Assembly: GCA_947600345.1 (NCBI GenBank)
Contig: CANQGC010000004.1
Coordinates: forward strand, 1-29,921
DNA from: an uncultured Clostridia bacterium
GTDB lineage: Bacteria; Bacillota; Clostridia; Christensenellales; Aristaeellaceae
Length of the DNA stretch: 29,921 nt
Direction of reading: 5' to 3'
The notes below the pieces were generated by a model. That model was given only the letters and a program-made list of their open reading frames with translations, was not told the DNA's origin and ran no database searches. A program made the position numbers and the translations under genes. Below, piece after piece: positions 1 through 7,790 of the stretch; position 1 is the stretch's first letter, and each line of letters opens with the position of its first letter.

Positions 1-36
1 CCCCTCGTTTTCCCTTTTGGTTCCTCGCCTTTTGTG

Positions 37-70
37 AAAAAAAAACCGCTGACTTGGCTTTGTCAGCGGT
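37..70 (-). terminator. Intrinsic terminator of the rha operon
   Basis: A perfect 9-bp stem (ACCGCTGAC at 45-53 with GTCAGCGGT at 62-70) is followed on the minus strand by nine T residues (the A run at 37-45). It lies just past the rhaB stop, so it is a textbook rho-independent terminator for rhaA-rhaB. Confidence 0.9.
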
Positions 71-73
71 CTG

Positions 74-103
74 AAGGGCCGCTCTCCCTGGAGAGCGGCC
101 CTT
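74..103 (-). repeat. Second stem-loop upstream of the rha terminator
   Basis: A 14-bp perfect palindrome (arms 74-87 and 90-103) with almost no spacer sits between the rhaB stop and the terminator. It has no T run of its own. It probably blocks 3' exonuclease or acts with the terminator; this role is inferred. Confidence 0.6.
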
Positions 104-114
104 CGATTCCTGCC

Positions 115-1584
115 TTACAGCAGCTTCAGCAGCCGCTGGTAGGCGTCCTCCCACTCGGGGGTATGGTTGGGCGTATACTCATGCACATCCTCGCTATTGC
201 GAACCACGCGGCGCAGGTCGTCGATGTCCTTCACCGCGCCCAGCGCCATCGCCTGGGCCAGCAGGTTGCCGATTGCCGCGCCCTCCACCGGGCCGGTGAT
301 GACCTTCCGGTCCAGCGAGTCCGCCGCCATCTGGTTCAGCAGCTTATTCTGGATGCCGCCGCCCACGATGTTCAGCGTGTCGATCCGCTTGCCCTTGATC
401 TCCTCCAGCCGCTCCAGCGCCCAGCGGTACTTGAGCGCCAGGCTCTCGTAGATGCAGCGGGCGACCTCGCCCACCGTCTGCGGCACGGGCTGGCCGGTGC
501 GCTCGCAGTAGGCCTGGATCTTCTTCTCCATGTTGCCGGCGGCGAAGAACTCGCCGTAGTCGGCGTCGATGATGGAGCGCAGCGGCGCGGCCTTCTGGGC
601 CTCGATCACGATGTCGTTCCAGGAGTAGTTCCGGCCCTGCTTGATCCAGTCGCGCCTGCACTCCTGAATCAGCCACAGGCCCATGATGTTCTTGAGGGGC
701 CTGAAGCCGCCCTGGATCGTGCCCTCGTTGGAGAAGTTGGCGTCGCGCACCTCGGGGGTGAGGATCGGTTGGTCCGTCTCCACGCCGAAGAGCGACCAGG
801 TGCCGCTGGAGCAGAAGGCGAAGCTTCCGCTGCCGGGGATGGCGGCCACGGCGGAGGCGGTGTCGTGGGTGCCCACGGCGGCCAGCGCCGCGGGGTTGAT
901 GCCCAGCTCCGCGCAGAGCTCCGGCCGCAGGTGGCCGCGCACGGTGCCGGCGCGGTCGATGGGCGCGAAGATCTTCTCCGGCAGCCCCAGCTCGCGGATG
1001 GTCTGCCAATCCCAGTCCTTGGTGGTGGGGTTATAGAGCATGGAGGTCGTGACGTTGGTGTACTCGTTGCGCTTCTCGCCGGTCAGGAAGTAGGCCAGCA
1101 GGTCGGGCAGCATCAGCATTAGCTCGGCGTTCTCCAGCGCCACGTCGCCCTCGGCCTTGCGGCGGGCGAGCTGGTAGATGGTGTTGAAGTTCATCGTGGC
1201 GATGCCGGTGCGCTCGAACAGCGTGGCGTGGGGCACGGTCTCCCACACGCGGGTCATGTCCTCGTCCACGCTCATGCGGTAGGCCCGGGGATTGCTCAGC
1301 AGGTGGCCGTTGCGGTCCAGCAGGCCGTAGTCCACGCCCCAGGTGTCGATGCCGCAGCAGTCCAGCTCGCCGAGATCCGCGTGCTTGAAGGCCAGCAGGC
1401 CCTTCTTGAGCTGCTCATAGAGGTAGGGCAGGTCCCAGTAGCACACGCCGTTCATCTCGGTGAAGTTATTCTCGAAGCGGTGCAGCTCGCGCATCTCGAC
1501 CTTATCGCCATCGAAGCGGCCAAGTATGGCGCGGCCGTTGCTGGCGCCCAGGTCGAAGGCCAGCAGGTTCAGTATCTTCTTCAT
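115..1584 (-). CDS. rhaB: Rhamnulokinase RhaB
   Basis: This 489-residue FGGY-family sugar kinase phosphorylates L-rhamnulose to L-rhamnulose 1-phosphate in the cytoplasm, the second step of L-rhamnose breakdown. The N-terminal phosphate-binding strand reads LLAFDLGASNGRAI. The sugar-side segment contains DTWGVDYGLLD (about residues 80-90). The ATP-side half has GTHDTASA and SGTWSLFG (about 240-265) and the late NIVGGGIQN motif, all typical of RhaB; length matches the family. The start follows GAGGAG by about 8 nt. It lies 14 nt downstream of rhaA and is followed by a strong terminator, so the two form one operon. No rhaD aldolase, transporter or regulator is inside the window. Confidence 0.95.
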   Translation of the reverse strand: MKKILNLLAFDLGASNGRAILGRFDGDKVEMRELHRFENNFTEMNGVCYWDLPYLYEQLKKGLLAFKHADLGELDCCGIDTWGVDYGLLDRNGHLLSNPRAYRMSVDEDMTRVWETVPHATLFERTGIATMNFNTIYQLARRKAEGDVALENAELMLMLPDLLAYFLTGEKRNEYTNVTTSMLYNPTTKDWDWQTIRELGLPEKIFAPIDRAGTVRGHLRPELCAELGINPAALAAVGTHDTASAVAAIPGSGSFAFCSSGTWSLFGVETDQPILTPEVRDANFSNEGTIQGGFRPLKNIMGLWLIQECRRDWIKQGRNYSWNDIVIEAQKAAPLRSIIDADYGEFFAAGNMEKKIQAYCERTGQPVPQTVGEVARCIYESLALKYRWALERLEEIKGKRIDTLNIVGGGIQNKLLNQMAADSLDRKVITGPVEGAAIGNLLAQAMALGAVKDIDDLRRVVRNSEDVHEYTPNHTPEWEDAYQRLLKLL

Positions 1585-1598
1585 CTATGGCTCCTCTC

Positions 1599-2861
1599 TC
1601 AGCGCTTGGTGAGCACGTCGGCTTCGTACTTCTTGACGCTCTCCAGCCAGTCGATGCCGGTGGGCACATTGTGGGTCAGGCAGTAGTAGTCCCAGACGGC
1701 GCCGGCGGGCAGGCTCTTGCGCTCCTCGAGCAGCGCGAAGCGGCTGGTATTGTCGCCCTCGGCCTCGGCCTTGCGCATGGCTTCGCTGTTGGCCAGGCAG
1801 GCGTTGAGCAGCGCCTTGCGGGCGTTGCGCATGCCGATGGCCCAGCAGGCGATGCGGTTGATGGCGGCGTCGAAGTAGTCCAGGCCGATGAACACGCGGT
1901 TCTCGAAGCCGTTGAACACGATCTCGTCCATGATGCGCTGCAGCTCGTCGTCCAGCGCGATCACGTGGTCGCTGTCCCAGCGGATGCCGCGGGACACGTG
2001 CAGCAGGATCTTATCCATGAACTGGAGCACGGCGCTGATCTTGGCGGAGATCACCTCGGTGGGGTGGAAGTGGCCGGAGTCCAGCGTGTAGTAGATGCCG
2101 TGGGTGAGCGCGTAGCCGAGGCTGTACTCGTGGCTGGCCACGGTGTAGCTCTCCACGCCGATGCCGAACAGCTTGCTCTCCAGCGAGCAGGGCACGTCCT
2201 GCTGGGTGATGGACTTATCGGCGAAGATCTCGTCCAGCGAGGCGGTCATGCGGTCGCGGTAGATCTTGGTGTCCACGCAGGTGTCCTTGTGGCCGTCGGG
2301 CATCCAGTAGTTGATGGCGCAGGGCTGGCCGAGCTGCTTGGCGAACTCCAGGCCGATCTCGCGGCAGCGCTTGCCGTGCTCGATCCAGAAGCGGCGCTTC
2401 TTCTCGTCCGAGCTGGACAGCGAGAAGTTGCCGTCCATCATGGGATGGGAGAAGTAGGTGGGGTTGAAGTCCAGGCCGATGCCGTTCTGCTTGGCCCAGT
2501 CCACCCAGGTCTGGAACTCGGCGATGGTGTAGGCGTCGCGGTCGATCTTCTTGCCGTGCTTCTCGGCGTAGCTGGCGTGGAGGTTCAGCTTCGTCGCGCC
2601 GGGGATCATGGTGCGGGCGAAGTCGATGTCGCTTCTGAGCTCGTCGGCGGTGCGGGCGCGGCCGGGGTAGTCGCCGGTGGTCTGGATGCCGCCGTCGAGG
2701 GAGCCGGAGCCATCGAAGCCGATCACGTCGTCGCCCTGCCAACAATGCATAGAGACCGGGATGGCGTCCGCGCGCTTCATCGCGGCGTCGACGTCAACAC
2801 CTGCGGCGCCGTAGACCTCCTTCGCGTATTCGTAACCCTTGAGAATGCGATTTTCGTCCAT
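1599..2861 (-). CDS. rhaA: L-rhamnose isomerase RhaA
   Basis: This 420-residue cytoplasmic, metal-dependent isomerase interconverts L-rhamnose and L-rhamnulose. The length is typical. Recognisable family segments are VSMHCWQGDDVIGF near residue 37, TKLNLHASYAE near 91, DFNPTYFSHPM near 131 and DSGHFHPTEVISAK near 260; the His, Asp and Glu residues in the later ones supply the metal site. The ATG follows AGGAGGG by 8 nt and is preceded by a consensus promoter. It is the first gene of rhaA-rhaB. Isomerase and kinase alone are a partial pathway; the aldolase and uptake genes must be elsewhere or beyond the window edge. Confidence 0.95.
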   Translation of the reverse strand: MDENRILKGYEYAKEVYGAAGVDVDAAMKRADAIPVSMHCWQGDDVIGFDGSGSLDGGIQTTGDYPGRARTADELRSDIDFARTMIPGATKLNLHASYAEKHGKKIDRDAYTIAEFQTWVDWAKQNGIGLDFNPTYFSHPMMDGNFSLSSSDEKKRRFWIEHGKRCREIGLEFAKQLGQPCAINYWMPDGHKDTCVDTKIYRDRMTASLDEIFADKSITQQDVPCSLESKLFGIGVESYTVASHEYSLGYALTHGIYYTLDSGHFHPTEVISAKISAVLQFMDKILLHVSRGIRWDSDHVIALDDELQRIMDEIVFNGFENRVFIGLDYFDAAINRIACWAIGMRNARKALLNACLANSEAMRKAEAEGDNTSRFALLEERKSLPAGAVWDYYCLTHNVPTGIDWLESVKKYEADVLTKR

Positions 2862-2897
2862 TATATGTACCCTCCTGAAGGTTTTTTCTTACCATCT

Positions 2898-2926
2898 ATT
2901 ATATTTGTTTTGCAATTGGGCGTCAA
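2898..2926 (-). promoter_or_regulatory. Sigma-A promoter of rhaA-rhaB
   Basis: On the minus strand, TTGACG (2926-2921) and TATAAT (2903-2898) are separated by 17 bp, about 37 nt upstream of the rhaA start codon. No obvious operator palindrome is visible at this site. Confidence 0.85.
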
Positions 2927-2969
2927 TGGTGATTTTTCAGGATGGCAAGATAGCGTAAAATCTTCTCAA

Positions 2970-3500
2970 GATAAGGGGGGTGGGGGGCCCCTTATCGATT
3001 CCCCATGGTTCTTGCGGGAGGATGCTTGCTTTGCGGCAAGGGTGCCCTGCCGGGCACGTGGACGCCTCACGGCGTGGGATTTGCGCCTCACGGCGATGCC
3101 GCCTTTCAGGCGGCATGGGTTTTCGGAATCCCCACTGGGGATTCCGGTCATCGGCGATGCTTACGCATCGCCGATGCTGCCTCACGGCAGGGGCCCCTCC
3201 CGGGGGGCCAAGGAGAGATGGGGAGCGTCAAGCGCTCCCCGTTCCCTCCTTGGATTCTCCCCTCCCTTTCCTGACCAGGGCTGCGGCCCTGGACCCGGGG
3301 TTGGCGTTAGTACTTCTTGCGGAACGTTCGGTTATCGGGCCGACAATACCGGCCCTCTGTAGCCTTTGGTTTTTGGGATACGAGGGCTACCGGGGATGGT
3401 TCGCATTGCGGAGGTTTCGTTGCGCCGCGTTTTAAACGCTCGCGGCGGCCGGGGGGCTGCGGGCTTCGCCCGCAGCGTGGGGGGACGCGGGGAAAGGGGC
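2970..3500. repeat. Mosaic palindrome-array repeat, copy A
   Basis: This gene-free block between rhaA and the ECF unit is made of consecutive perfect palindromes. Examples are GGAATCCCC with its complement around ACT (3125-3145), CATCGGCGATGC with its complement (3149-3176), and several GCC-TCAC-GGC hairpins. A 37-bp segment (3041-3077) is identical to the complement of 27750-27786. 3176-3300 closely matches the complement of 27569-27694. 3287-3382 closely matches the complement of 29826-29921. The segments occur in a different order in copy B, so the element is modular. Open frames across it have no coding character. I see no transposase. It resembles interspersed mosaic elements built from REP-like palindromes, by analogy only. 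Confidence 0.8.
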
Positions 3501-3577
3501 GTGTTCGCTCTTCGGTTTCCTTCGTTGCTGCGCTAGTATCCTTTTGTTTTTTCCCCCCCCCCGTTCCCTACACGCAG

Positions 3578-3608
3578 AAATCCTGCCCATAATCTACGGG
3601 CAGGATTT
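3578..3608. repeat. Perfect 11-bp stem-loop framed by CGCAG and CGTCGC
   Basis: AAATCCTGCCC (3578-3588) pairs with GGGCAGGATTT (3598-3608) around a 9-nt loop. It is flanked by CGCAG on the left and CGTCGC on the right. The same two flanks bracket different stems in the inverted repeats at 3641-3726 and 7400-7488. There is no T run on either strand, so it is not a clear terminator. Confidence 0.7.
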
Positions 3609-3640
3609 CGTCGCTTCGTACTTTGGTTCCTTTAGAAACG

Positions 3641-3726
3641 CGCCGCAGGACTTTGGGTGGTCGGCCTTATGCCGCCCAAAGTCCGTCGCTTAAACGCGGC
3701 AGCAGGTGGCCGCGGGCCCTGCCCGC
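3641..3726 (+). repeat. Inverted repeat, left copy, bordering the ECF unit
   Basis: This segment holds CGCAG, a 13-bp stem (GGACTTTGGGTGG with 3672-3684), CGTCGC, then CGCGGCAGCA and a GCGGGCCCTGCCCGC end. Its reverse complement recurs at 7400-7488 with the flanks and the inner end conserved but the stem sequence changed. Its inner edge abuts the stop codon of the eight-module protein gene. On the minus strand the stem may also act as a weak terminator. Confidence 0.75.
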
Positions 3727-6700
3727 TAGTTTTGGGGGATGGTTTTGGTGGTGCCGTTTGGGAGGATGGTCCAGTTTGTGTATTTGGTTTCCTTGCCGGT
3801 GGTTTCGCCGGCGGTGAAGGCGGTTGGTTGGCCGTGGGAGTACTCCAGGCGGAGGGTGAAGATGCTCTTGGGGGCGGCTGCGCTTTGGATTGCATCCAGC
3901 GGAGCGGGGAGGGATTCGATGAAGCTTTGGGGGAAGAAGCGGGTGGCGGTGTCGCCGTGCTCGAGGGTGAGTTCGAGGACGGGGTTTTCGGAGGCTTCGC
4001 CGTCCTCCGCGAAACGGAAGATCGCGGCGCGCAGGGCCTCCCTGCCGTTGGAGATGAACCACTCGGTGCGGTCGTCGAACTCGTCGGCGCGCTCGAAGCT
4101 CCAGCCGGGATAGGCGGCGGCGATGGAGGCGCCGAGCTCGCTTCGGACCTCCGTCCAGGCGGCGGGAGCGCTCGCGCACAGCGGGCAGCGCAGCCTGCCC
4201 TCGGCCTGGGCGGCGAGCTCCGTGAGCTCCCGCGTCCAGGGGATGCCGGAGCAGTTCGGGTCGGCGTGGTAGAGGGAATCGCCGTCGGAGGCGTAGCAGA
4301 TCGTTTGGCTGCCGCCGGAGTTCCACACCGGCAGGCAGGCCGGGCAGGGGCCGAGGCCACTCGCCTTGGCCTCGTCCCAGAGGATCATCTTCGCGCCGCC
4401 CATGCCGAAGCATTCGGGGTTGACGTGATAGTAATTCGGCTGCCCGCCGTCCGGATTGAGCGGCACGAACACGTTGCCCGCGTCGCTCCAGACCACCGGC
4501 ATCCAGGAATCCTTTGCCGCGTCGTACAGCTTCGGCACGTCGTAGTCTCCGTCCTCCTGGGGCGCGGGCAGCCAGTAGAACTCAATGCGGTCGCCGATGC
4601 AAACCGGGCAGTGCCTCTTGCCGCTGGCGGCGGTCTCGGCGGCGCTGTGCCGCTTCGCGCCGGTCATGCCGGAGCAATCGGACCTCATGTGGTAGTATTG
4701 GCCCTTGGGCGTGTAGTAGAACCTGTGCGAGATGTCATAGGGCGCGCCGTCCCCCTCCGCAATCTCCTCCTCAGCGCTCTGCGCCGCCTCGGAAATGGCG
4801 AGCATGCCGCCGTTCAGCTCCGCGCCGGCCTTCGAGCCATCGGTGATGACGTACTCCACCGGCGGCGCGCTTGCCGTCTCATGCGAGGCCTCCCCCGGCG
4901 CGGGCGTGGCCTCCACCATCGCAAACCGCGCAGGCGTGGAGAGCGCCGCTTCGACGGGTGGCGGCGTGGGTTCGGGCGCGGCCGAAGCGCCTACCGCCGC
5001 GCGCCGCACGGCGAAGGTCCAGCCGTCCATGCAGCGGGGGCAGGCCTCCTTGCCGCTGGCGAAGGCGTCGGCGATGGCGTGAACCGTCGCGCCCCACATG
5101 CCGTCGCAGTACATGGAGGAGTGGTAGTATCTCCCGCCTTCGGTGTACCAGAACCCTTCGGTGGAAACCTGCGAGCCGTCGTTCTCGAAGTAGGCGATCA
5201 GGCTGCACTCCTCCGCGGGCAAGCAGTCCGGGCAGGGCGCCAGGCCCTCGGTCAGCGCCTGCTCGACGGACAGCGCCCGGGGCAGCACCTCGCCGCCGCA
5301 GGCTTCGCTTCGGTGGTAGAGGCTCGCCGCGCCCGCCGCGGCGTACACGGTGGCGATCTCCTCCTCGATGGACTCCGCGCGAACGGCCGCAATCTCCATC
5401 TCCCAGTCCTCCGACGCCTTCGGGGCCGCCTCCTCCGACTCCTCCTCCGCGGCGCTCTCCCCGGTGGGCACGGCGTTGACCACGAAGTCCCAGCCCGCCA
5501 GGCAGTCCGGGCAGGCGTCCTTTCCGGCGCGCAGGGCGTCCATCAGGCTGCCCCCGATGACGACGACGCCCACGCCGGAGCCCTCCGCCGGGGAGTCGCC
5601 GCCCTCTTCGGCGCGCAGCGTCGGGCAGTCCGCCTCCCCGTGGAAGTAGCTCCCCTCCTCCACGTAGTAGACCGCATCCAGCGCGGCCTCGGCAGCGGGC
5701 GCGACCTCGGCGGCTTCATAGATCTCCGTCGCGGGCGCGGGCTCGACGGCGATCGACGCGCCTTCGGGCAAGTATTCCGCCTGCGCCTCGCCCAGCGCAT
5801 GGATGAGCGCGGGCTCGGAGCCGGGCGCGTCCAGCGCGACGGCGCAGACCCAGTTCTCCATGCAGACGGGGCAGCTGCGCTTGCCGCTGGCGAAGGCCTC
5901 CGCGATGCCGTGCTCCCGCGCGCTCGCCATGCCGCTGCAGTTGGCATCCACGTGGAAGTAGCTGCCGGACTCCGTATACCAGAGCGCGTAGCGAATGGCG
6001 ACGTCGCCCGTGCCGTCCGCGCGGAACATCAGCGGCCGGTAGCCCTTGCCCTCCACGCAGTCCGGGCAGGGCGCGAGCCCCTGCCCCAGCGCGAGCGCCA
6101 GGTTCATCTCCTGGGGCAGCTCCGCGCCGCCGCAGGGGTTCTCCAAGTGAAAGTAGGGATTCGCGCCCACGTCGGCGTATGCGCTCAGACGCACCAGCGG
6201 CAACTCCGATGCAGGCGTGGCATCGACGCCCGGCGTGAGCGTGGGTTCGACGTCCGCCGTGAGCGGAACGGCCTCCTCCCCCGCCGATTCGTGGGCTGCC
6301 GGCGCGGGCGTGGGATCGATGCCCGGCGTCGGAGCTTCGGGCGTGGGCGTGGATTCGGGGTTGACCTCCTCCGCCAGTGGGAGCGCGGCTTCCACAGCGC
6401 CTTCGTCCCCCTCCGAAGCGGAGTCGAACGCCGTGGGCGCGGGCGTGGGTTCGACGCCTGGCGCGGGGGCCTCGGGCGTGGGTTCCGGCGTGGCGGCGGC
6501 CAGCGCCTCGCGCGCCACCTGATTATGGGCCACCGGCGCGGGCGTGGCCTCCTGCGCCCGCGGTTCGCTGGCCGCGGGCGGAGGCGTGGGCGTGGCGGTA
6601 TCTTCCGGCGCAGCGGTGATCTCGGGCACGGGGTTCGGCTCCGGCTGTCCGCCCCGCCCTCCGGCGCTCAGCACGTTGGGGCCGCGCGAGCCGCCGATGC

Positions 6701-6908
6701 AGTCGTCCGGGCGATTTGTGGCCAGGCGGCTCGCGCCGTAGATGCCCGCGCTCAGCAGCAGCACGAGCGCCGCGACGGCGGTCAGCGCTCCGGCGACCCT
6801 GCGGCGCGCCCGCATCCGCTTCTTTCCCTTCATGAAGCCCAGCTCGATGGCGGAGCGGATGTAGTCGGGTGTCTGGTGAAAGGCTCTGTCGTAATCCGGA
6901 TGCTTCAT
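3726..6908 (-). CDS. Membrane-anchored protein with eight H-x4-C...C-P-x-C modules, partner of an ECF sigma factor
   Basis: I do not recognise this 1060-residue protein as a named family. Residues 1-40 are cytoplasmic and basic, about 40-58 form one membrane helix, and the rest should be outside. Residues 85-235 are a Pro/Thr/Ala/Glu linker with internal repeats. Eight modules follow at about 251-284, 317-349, 420-469, 530-562, 594-626, 738-770, 826-858 and 879-911. Each has an aromatic residue before H-x4-C, then Ala/Gly-rich sequence and C-P-x-C: three Cys and one His, resembling the Ada-type metal-binding motif. Metal binding is inferred. A C-terminal domain (about 915-1060) has no module. 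The start overlaps the sigma stop by 4 nt (ATGA), so the pair is co-translated. The layout fits an anti-sigma factor with a surface sensor, but a structural surface protein under ECF control is possible. Confidence 0.8.
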   Translation of the reverse strand: MKHPDYDRAFHQTPDYIRSAIELGFMKGKKRMRARRRVAGALTAVAALVLLLSAGIYGASRLATNRPDDCIGGSRGPNVLSAGGRGGQPEPNPVPEITAAPEDTATPTPPPAASEPRAQEATPAPVAHNQVAREALAAATPEPTPEAPAPGVEPTPAPTAFDSASEGDEGAVEAALPLAEEVNPESTPTPEAPTPGIDPTPAPAAHESAGEEAVPLTADVEPTLTPGVDATPASELPLVRLSAYADVGANPYFHLENPCGGAELPQEMNLALALGQGLAPCPDCVEGKGYRPLMFRADGTGDVAIRYALWYTESGSYFHVDANCSGMASAREHGIAEAFASGKRSCPVCMENWVCAVALDAPGSEPALIHALGEAQAEYLPEGASIAVEPAPATEIYEAAEVAPAAEAALDAVYYVEEGSYFHGEADCPTLRAEEGGDSPAEGSGVGVVVIGGSLMDALRAGKDACPDCLAGWDFVVNAVPTGESAAEEESEEAAPKASEDWEMEIAAVRAESIEEEIATVYAAAGAASLYHRSEACGGEVLPRALSVEQALTEGLAPCPDCLPAEECSLIAYFENDGSQVSTEGFWYTEGGRYYHSSMYCDGMWGATVHAIADAFASGKEACPRCMDGWTFAVRRAAVGASAAPEPTPPPVEAALSTPARFAMVEATPAPGEASHETASAPPVEYVITDGSKAGAELNGGMLAISEAAQSAEEEIAEGDGAPYDISHRFYYTPKGQYYHMRSDCSGMTGAKRHSAAETAASGKRHCPVCIGDRIEFYWLPAPQEDGDYDVPKLYDAAKDSWMPVVWSDAGNVFVPLNPDGGQPNYYHVNPECFGMGGAKMILWDEAKASGLGPCPACLPVWNSGGSQTICYASDGDSLYHADPNCSGIPWTRELTELAAQAEGRLRCPLCASAPAAWTEVRSELGASIAAAYPGWSFERADEFDDRTEWFISNGREALRAAIFRFAEDGEASENPVLELTLEHGDTATRFFPQSFIESLPAPLDAIQSAAAPKSIFTLRLEYSHGQPTAFTAGETTGKETKYTNWTILPNGTTKTIPQN

Positions 6909-7384
6909 TCGCTCTCATCTCCCGCGTTCAGTCTTCTCTGTAGCAATTTGCGCGCCTGGTGCAGCCGGGACTTGACCAACTGGGGCGTGAGCTTCAATAT
7001 CTGCGCCGTTTCCCGGAGGTCGTAGCCCTCCAGGTGGTGCAGCAGCAGCGGCGTTCGGTACTTCTCCGGCAGCGATATCAGCGCCGTGCGCAGCGCGAGG
7101 TCCACGCCGGGCTCCTCCCCGCGCCCGACCACGGCCGCGTCCAGCGGCAGCGGGGAAAAGCGCTGCCTGCGGATCAGGCTGCGGCACTCGTTGATGAGTA
7201 TGCGCACCAGCCAGGTCTCGAAGTAGCGCTCGTCGCGCAGGCCGGACTTCTTCATCCAGCCCTTGAACACCGCCTCCTGAATGGCGTCGGCGCAATCGGC
7301 GTCGCTCCAGAGGATGGCGTGGGCGATGCGGTAGAGCTTGCGCTCCATCGAGCGCACCCGCATCGTAAACTCCTGATCGCTCAT
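6905..7384 (-). CDS. ECF-type RNA polymerase sigma factor
   Basis: This 159-residue protein has only the two ECF regions. Region 2 is at about 10-75: the RIAHAILWSDADCADAIQEA segment, followed by the FETWLVRILINECRSLIRR helix. Region 4 is at about 100-150: LPEKYRTPLLLHHLEGYDL, then the helix-turn-helix with ETAQILKLTPQLVKSRLHQA. It should direct RNA polymerase to a small regulon, probably including its own operon. The start follows GGAGGGG. The 3' end overlaps the next gene by 4 nt, the usual arrangement of an ECF factor and its membrane regulator. Two candidate ECF promoter motifs lie about 130-180 nt upstream. The inverted repeat at 7400-7488 would be in its leader. Confidence 0.92.
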   Translation of the reverse strand: MSDQEFTMRVRSMERKLYRIAHAILWSDADCADAIQEAVFKGWMKKSGLRDERYFETWLVRILINECRSLIRRQRFSPLPLDAAVVGRGEEPGVDLALRTALISLPEKYRTPLLLHHLEGYDLRETAQILKLTPQLVKSRLHQARKLLQRRLNAGDESE

Positions 7385-7399
7385 GAAACCCCTCCGTAG

Positions 7400-7488
7400 G
7401 CGGGCAGGGCCCGCAGCCTCTTGCTGCCGCGCTTGGGCGACGGACTTTTGCCCCCATAGATCCGAGGGGCAAAAGTCCTGCGTCGCGC
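7400..7488 (-). repeat. Inverted repeat, right copy, in the ECF leader
   Basis: Reverse-complement counterpart of 3641-3726. On the minus strand it reads CGCAG, a stem GGACTTTTGCCCC with its near-perfect complement, CGTCGC, CGCGGCAGCA and the GCGGGCCCTGCCCGC end. The inner edge lies about 15 nt before the sigma gene start codon. It would be transcribed as part of the 5' leader. Confidence 0.75.
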
Positions 7489-7513
7489 TTCTGCCGGTGT
7501 GGAATACCTATTA

Positions 7514-7564
7514 GACGCGAATCTGGAGAACCGCGTTGAAGACGATGAAGTGCGTCATATTGTT
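7514..7564 (-). promoter_or_regulatory. Two tandem candidate ECF promoters
   Basis: On the minus strand, AAC (7564-7562) is followed after exactly 17 nt by CGTC (7544-7541). AAC (7537-7535) is again followed after 17 nt by CGTC (7517-7514). AAC and CGTC with this spacing resemble the -35 and -10 cores recognised by many ECF sigma factors, so autoregulation is plausible. The motifs are short and could be coincidental. No good sigma-A promoter was seen for this operon. Confidence 0.35.
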
Positions 7565-7622
7565 AAATTTTCGCAAACCGCAGCAAAGCTCCCCTTCGTT
7601 CGCACGAGAGCGGCGGAACCGC

Positions 7623-7651
7623 TTGACAATTTGCCGCGCCGGACATATAAT
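7623..7651 (+). promoter_or_regulatory. Consensus sigma-A promoter of the type III TA locus
   Basis: A perfect TTGACA (7623-7628), a 17-bp spacer and a perfect TATAAT (7646-7651). The expected start site (about 7658-7660) coincides with the first base of the tandem RNA repeats, as expected for a strongly transcribed antitoxin RNA. Confidence 0.92.
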
Positions 7652-7659
7652 GGAGATGG

Positions 7660-7749
7660 AATCCGCTGACCGATATGCGGGATACAAGTGGTCGGGTGGC
7701 AAGTAATCCGCTGACCGATATGCGGGATACAAGTGGTCGGGTGGCAAGG
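7660..7749 (+). ncRNA. cptI: Type III antitoxin RNA: two tandem 45-nt repeats (CptI-like)
   Basis: Two directly adjacent copies (7660-7704 and 7705-7749) are identical over at least 44 nt. Each has a short CCGC/GCGG pairing around GACCGATAT and a G-rich second half (GGTCGGGTGGCAAG). In type III toxin-antitoxin systems such repeats are cut by the toxin into monomers that fold as pseudoknots and neutralise it. Position between a perfect promoter and a terminator, directly ahead of a ToxN-fold gene, supports this role. The number and length of repeats fit the CptIN branch as I recall it. There is no spacer between copies, so it is not CRISPR. Confidence 0.85.
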
Positions 7750-7775
7750 CGGCCTTGAAACAGAGGCCGCCTTTT
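7746..7775 (+). terminator. Terminator between antitoxin RNA and toxin gene
   Basis: AAGGCGGCCT (7746-7755) pairs perfectly with AGGCCGCCTT (7764-7773) around an 8-nt loop and ends in a T run. In type III systems this terminator keeps antitoxin RNA in excess and lets a minority of transcripts read into the toxin gene. Confidence 0.88.
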
Positions 7776-7790
7776 ACTAAGGAGAAACGC

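Noticed and set aside
1587..3362. 591-codon open frame on the plus strand opposite rhaA
   Set aside because: It mirrors the codon pattern of a GC-rich gene, has no ribosome site or family motif, and runs on into the repeat region. rhaA on the other strand is unambiguous.
2970..3500. Small genes within the repeat block
   Set aside because: Several frames of 60-150 codons exist here and in copies B and C, but they cross palindromes and lack ribosome sites; the homologous copies are rearranged, which breaks the frames.
3657..7025. 1122-codon open frame on the plus strand opposite the eight-module protein
   Set aside because: Arg/Gly/Ala/Val-rich translation with no recognisable domain; the minus-strand frame shows eight clear modules, a membrane helix and coupling to the sigma factor.
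3641..7488. Insertion sequence with terminal inverted repeats
   Set aside because: No transposase or recombinase lies between the repeats, and no target duplication is visible. It is kept only as a bracketed unit.
7660..7749. Short CRISPR array or riboswitch
   Set aside because: The two repeats touch without spacers and there are no cas genes. No known riboswitch core was recognised, and the ToxN-fold gene explains the repeat-terminator design better.
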